64,000 nucleotides of DNA. Source: Flavobacterium sp. N1736 (GTDB lineage Bacteria; Bacteroidota; Bacteroidia; Flavobacteriales; Flavobacteriaceae). Where the stretch lies: positions 4,030,001 to 4,094,000 of the forward strand of contig NZ_CP109994.1 in assembly GCF_025947065.1 (NCBI RefSeq), in the 5' to 3' direction. The position numbers were made by a program, and so were the translations under genes. The notes below the pieces were generated by a model. That model saw only the letters and a list, made by a program, of their open reading frames with translations. It was not told the origin of the DNA and searched no databases. Positions 61,701-64,000 of this stretch are shown here, piece after piece (position 1 is the first letter of the stretch; every line of letters begins with the position of its first letter).

Positions 61701-62696
61701 ATTGCTGCAATCTAAAGCAGTTAAATTTTCGAATGCCTGAATCCCCGTTAAGTTAGAAATCGAACTAAATTGCATGCTCAATTCTGTTACAGGAGTAATA
61801 TTCGAGGTTAATACTTTTCCGTTTATACCATCAGTATCAATTCCTAAAGCAGCTAATTTTTCTTCAAATTTAATGTCTGGAATTACCGTGTACGGATAAG
61901 CGCAATCTGTACTAAAAACAGCAGTTGCATCTTTTTGTGACCAAAAGGTATTTGAATATGCGATATTATCAACCTGAATACAAGTTAAATTTGGATTGTT
62001 TGTAAAGTTGATAATATTATCTAATAAAGTGTTTTTCCCATTTTTAAGATTCACGGATGTCAGATTATTGTCATTGCATAAAAAATAGATCAAAGCTGTG
62101 TTTTTAGAAAGATCTAAATTTTTCATGAGGTTGTTATTACAAATAAAATACGTTAACAATGTGTTCTTTGATACATCAATTGTTTGTAGTTGATTTGCTT
62201 CAAATGTCAGTTTTATTAAAGCCGTATTTTTGGATACATTCAAACTCGTTAATTTGTTGAATCCTGTGTGAAATGTTTCGAGAGCTATGTTTTTCGAAAC
62301 ATCAATAGTTGTTAATTGATTGTTGTGAGACAATAATTCTTTTAATAATACATTACTCGAAATATTAAGGGCTGTCAATTTATTAATGCTGCAGTCTAAA
62401 GATGTTAAAGCAACATTTTTAGAAAGATCCACATTTGAAATTAAATTATGTGAAAAATTCAACGTTTTTAAAGATGTAAAATCCTGAATACCGGTTAAGT
62501 TAGAAATATTACCGTAAGAAATGTCCAAAGTAGTCAGTGATGTAACATTTGCGGTTAAAACCTTACCATCTGCAACTCCCGAATCAATGCCAAGAGCTAT
62601 TAATTTGTTCTCAAAATTAATATCCGGTATTGAAGTATATTGAGCGTAAATAGAAAAATTTGCTAATAAAAGCAACAAAAGTAGTTTTGTTCTCAT
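58719..62696 (-). CDS. Leucine-rich-repeat surface protein with T9SS sorting domain
   Basis: This 1325-aa exported protein has a signal peptide (ending NFSIYAQYT) and five tandem modules. They open at about residues 23, 273, 543, 815 and 1064 with IPDxxFExKLixLGID-like sequence. Each then has LRRs of the form LTSLDVSKNTALxxLxC and closes with CIQVDxxxYSNxNWS. The last about 80 residues (YPNPTNGEVNIGN ... KKIIVE) form a type A T9SS C-terminal domain, so it is secreted and probably attached to the surface. Ligand unknown. It may bind host, prey or polymer surfaces. A paralogue lies directly upstream on the same strand. Confidence 0.93.
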   Translation of the reverse strand: MRTKLLLLLLLANFSIYAQYTSIPDINFENKLIALGIDSGVADGKVLTANVTSLTTLDISYGNISNLTGIQDFTSLKTLNFSHNLISNVDLSKNVALTSLDCSINKLTALNISSNVLLKELLSHNNQLTTIDVSKNIALETFHTGFNKLTSLNVSKNTALIKLTFEANQLQTIDVSKNTLLTYFICNNNLMKNLDLSKNTALIYFLCNDNNLTSVNLKNGKNTLLDNIINFTNNPNLTCIQVDNIAYSNTFWSQKDATAVFSTDCAYPYTVIPDIKFEEKLAALGIDTDGINGKVLTSNITPVTELSMQFSSISNLTGIQAFENLTALDCSNNNLTSLDLSKNISLTTLNCDSNKLTSLNLSKNINLKKLDCNVNLLTSLDVSKNTALTWLYCYNNKLTSLIVTKNILLDDLYFSDNKLTTIDLSKNPLLISLYCHNNLLTNLDVSKNPKLIILYAVNNQLLSLDVSKNPALTNLSVLNNKLVELNLKNGNNTILNSSLNFKTNPNLTCIQVDNAAYSNANWSTKKDATAAYNETCVSLFTLIPDINFENKLISLGFDSGTPDGKVLTANIANIETLQIQASSISDLTGIQDFKSLKTLDCSGNNLTNLDVTKNTALTFLQCPNNKLTTLDISKNIHLSMLNCISNNLTALDVSLNVEITYLYCAQNLLTSLNVTKNILLDDFYFAENKLTTIDLSQNPLLLALVFDNNYITNLDISKNTKLLALHAANNQLSRLDLSKHTALKELILKNNNLVELNLKNGNNPSLIPRFIDFTNNPNLTCILVDDVAYSNLNWSDKKDATANYTVLCDGSYTLIPDINFEKKLISRGLDLGIPDGKVLTANIASVTDLDLYKSSISDLTGIEGFTALETLYCGDNQITTLDFSKNTKLKQLECYQNKLTSLNLNSNPDLWYLDCFSNKLTTLDLSQNKLLETVYCYDNLLTNLNVSSLKKLESLDCPDNQLTNLDVSTNTGLKQLHCYRNKLKSLDISKNIVLSDLVCFSNELTYLNVKNGNNTNFVVSQYSTKFTINPNLSCIEVDNASYSNTNWSAAKDATANFSTDCSIFYVAIPDQNFEQKLIDLGIDTDGLNGKITASNISSITSLDLSNSNISDLSGIENFTSLTYLNLRNNQLKSLDVSKNALLEILDVSSNQLTTLDLSKNTKLTIVYITNNPLISLNLRNGNNKNFILPTQTAKQSASGLYTTFLGLTTLGCIQVDDADYSNANWSQIKEATTIYSNTCKTLGVDDSVFAKATIYPNPTNGEVNIGNIILDKANVYNELGQLVKTFTLDSNNTNNTINLSGLSKGVYYIYLINQDAASAKKIIVE

Positions 62697-62881
62697 AGAT
62701 TACATTTATGGTTTTGGAAGTACAAGAATACGAATTACAATTGGAATTTTATTACGGAAAGACGTATTAAAAATGTAAATATTAATAATGCCGTTGTAGT
62801 ACGCCAAATTAGATAAGCTACTTAAATTTAGCGCTATAAAGTTTTTCCTGCAAAGAGATTCCAAAGAAAAAATGCATAAAA

Positions 62882-62913
62882 AAAATCCCATTCGCCGCGA
62901 CGAATGGGATTTT
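62882..62913 (-). terminator. Terminator of the second LRR gene
   Basis: AATCCCATTCG pairs with CGAATGGGATT, with a T run on the minus strand, 20 bp after the stop at 62933. Its core matches the terminator at 58665-58700. Confidence 0.85.
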
Positions 62914-62932
62914 ACTGTTTACAATTTAATTG

Positions 62933-64000
62933 TTATTTTATGATAATTTTTTTAGCCGAAGCTGCATCCTGATTGATTAAATAGATGTAATAAACACCTT
63001 TTGACAAACCGGATAAATTGATGGTATTATTTGTATTATTTGAGTCTAAAGTAAATGTTTTTACCAGTTGCCCCAATTCATTGTAAACATTTGCTTTGTC
63101 TAAAATAATATTGTCAATGTTTACCTCTCCGTTAGTTGGATTTGGGTAAATTGTAGCTTTTGCAAAAACAGAATCATCTACACCTAATGTTTTACATGTA
63201 TTAGAATAAGTTGTCGTCGATTCCTTGATTTGTGACCAATTCGCATTCGAATAAGCTACATTATCAACCTGAATACAACTTAGAGAAGTAAGTCCTAAAA
63301 AGGTTGTGTATAAACCAGAGTCAGCTTTTTTTCCGGTATTTGATGCTACAACAAAGTTTTCATTATTTCCGTTTTGGATATTTAAATATGTTAACGGATT
63401 AAAAATAACATGAGCCAGTGTAAGTTTTTTGTTATTCGACAAATCTAATGAAGTCAACTGATTTGATGAAGCGCTTAAATGCAGCAATTCCGGATTATTT
63501 TTTAGATCCAGCGCTTTTATTTGATTATTATAGCAATAAAGATCTTCCAGTTTGCTGTTATTAGAAACATTTAGCTCAGCTATATTATTTAATGAACATT
63601 CCAGCGCTATTAAATTTGGAAGGTTTGAAACATCAATTGTTGTTAAATTGTTACTTCCGCAAAAAAGTATTTCAATAGCAGGATTTGCCGAAAGATTAAT
63701 ACTGCTAAGTAAATTTCTGTCTGCGGCTATTATATGCAGGTTTTTATTTTGAGATAAATCGATTGTTTTAATCTGATTTAAACTAAAAGTTAGATTATAT
63801 AAGTCCTTATTCGAACTAACGTCTAAACTTGTTAATTGATTATCATGTAGCGACAATTTAGTCAGTAACTTGTTTTTACTAACATCAATGGTACTTATTT
63901 TATTAAAATTACAGTCTAAATACGTTAAGGCAGTAAATTTTTCAATACCGGTTAAGTTTGTAATATTACTATTAGAGAGATCAAGATAAGTAACTTTGCT
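62933..64000 (-). CDS. LRR surface protein with T9SS sorting domain (partial, start beyond window)
   Basis: The reading frame stays open to the right edge at 64000. The edge sequence translates to SKVTYLDLSNSNITNLTGI, an LRR unit, so the true start lies outside the window. The visible 355 residues contain LRRs, one closing CIQVDNVAYSNANWS segment and the T9SS domain. The final 83 residues differ from those of the protein at 58719 at three positions only. The two genes are therefore recent duplicates or undergo gene conversion at this end. Confidence 0.92.
   Translation of the reverse strand, partial: SKVTYLDLSNSNITNLTGIEKFTALTYLDCNFNKISTIDVSKNKLLTKLSLHDNQLTSLDVSSNKDLYNLTFSLNQIKTIDLSQNKNLHIIAADRNLLSSINLSANPAIEILFCGSNNLTTIDVSNLPNLIALECSLNNIAELNVSNNSKLEDLYCYNNQIKALDLKNNPELLHLSASSNQLTSLDLSNNKKLTLAHVIFNPLTYLNIQNGNNENFVVASNTGKKADSGLYTTFLGLTSLSCIQVDNVAYSNANWSQIKESTTTYSNTCKTLGVDDSVFAKATIYPNPTNGEVNIDNIILDKANVYNELGQLVKTFTLDSNNTNNTINLSGLSKGVYYIYLINQDAASAKKIIIK

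Noticed and set aside
60037..61740. Plus-strand frames within the large LRR gene
   Set aside because: They are shadows produced by the regular repeat codons of the antisense LRR gene. Their sequences mirror its repeat periodicity.
58719..62696. CRISPR array suspected from the regular repetition
   Set aside because: The repeats are in-frame leucine-rich-repeat codons of variable sequence, without identical repeats and unique spacers.

Overview
The window looks like chromosome from a Flavobacterium-type Bacteroidota. The evidence is AT-rich DNA, TAnnTTTG-type -7 promoter boxes without obvious Shine-Dalgarno sites, lineage-restricted families (IPExxxVDY, DUF2480, DUF3078, DUF5689, DUF6249), TonB-dependent receptors, a SUF iron-sulfur operon with the flavobacterial gene set, and proteins ending in type IX secretion (T9SS) sorting domains. 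All assignments are by eye from sequence and recalled family knowledge; no database search was run.

Layout. 0-11 kb is mostly housekeeping: purF, a PfkB sugar kinase, an ECF sigma factor with a small membrane partner and a divergent DUF6249 gene, rnhA, purN, then acpP-fabF-rnc-IPExxxVDY-pyk. 11.4-24.3 kb is a long plus-strand run of mainly exported proteins: two sulfatases around a HAD-type lipoprotein, a beta-barrel protein, a DUF1254/DUF1214 lipoprotein, DUF2252, DUF4136, a seven-helix membrane AraC regulator, and two more outer-membrane barrels. 24.3-27.5 kb holds a CPBP protease, an AraC regulator and a C1B-type peptidase.

27.6-32.8 kb is the most unusual region: a tightly packed eight-gene minus-strand operon. 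In transcription order it encodes a phosphopantetheine carrier-like protein, an XRE regulator, an ImmA/IrrE metalloprotease, a divergent thymidylate-synthase homologue, a protein of the 5-hydroxymethyl-dU DNA kinase / thymine pyrophosphorylase (HMUDK_hel/aGPT-PPlase) superfamily, a dCTP-deaminase/dUTPase-fold protein lacking the usual catalytic residues and carrying a membrane anchor, a MazG-like protein, and an AcpS-type phosphopantetheinyl transferase. A promoter with a perfect 15-bp inverted repeat packed between its -33 and -7 boxes drives it. I infer an inducible nucleotide- or DNA-base-modifying (possibly anti-phage) system that uses a carrier-tethered substrate. I know of no described system with this gene set.

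33.3-46 kb returns to core content: an XRE gene, twin tRNA-Asn genes, rseP, an Old Yellow Enzyme, a Gfo/Idh/MocA oxidoreductase, an MFS transporter, a TonB receptor with its DUF5689 lipoprotein, and hflX. 46-57.5 kb is the SUF cluster (sufA-B-C-D and S-E plus DUF59/DUF2480), interrupted by a YoeB-type toxin-antitoxin pair, an NADPH oxidoreductase, a four-helix-bundle gene flanked by repeats, and an opposing serine hydrolase. 57.8-64 kb has an MBL hydrolase and two paralogous leucine-rich-repeat T9SS cargo proteins, the second running off the right edge.

Several families of palindromic intergenic repeats are scattered through the window. I saw no CRISPR array, insertion sequence, integrase or rRNA gene.
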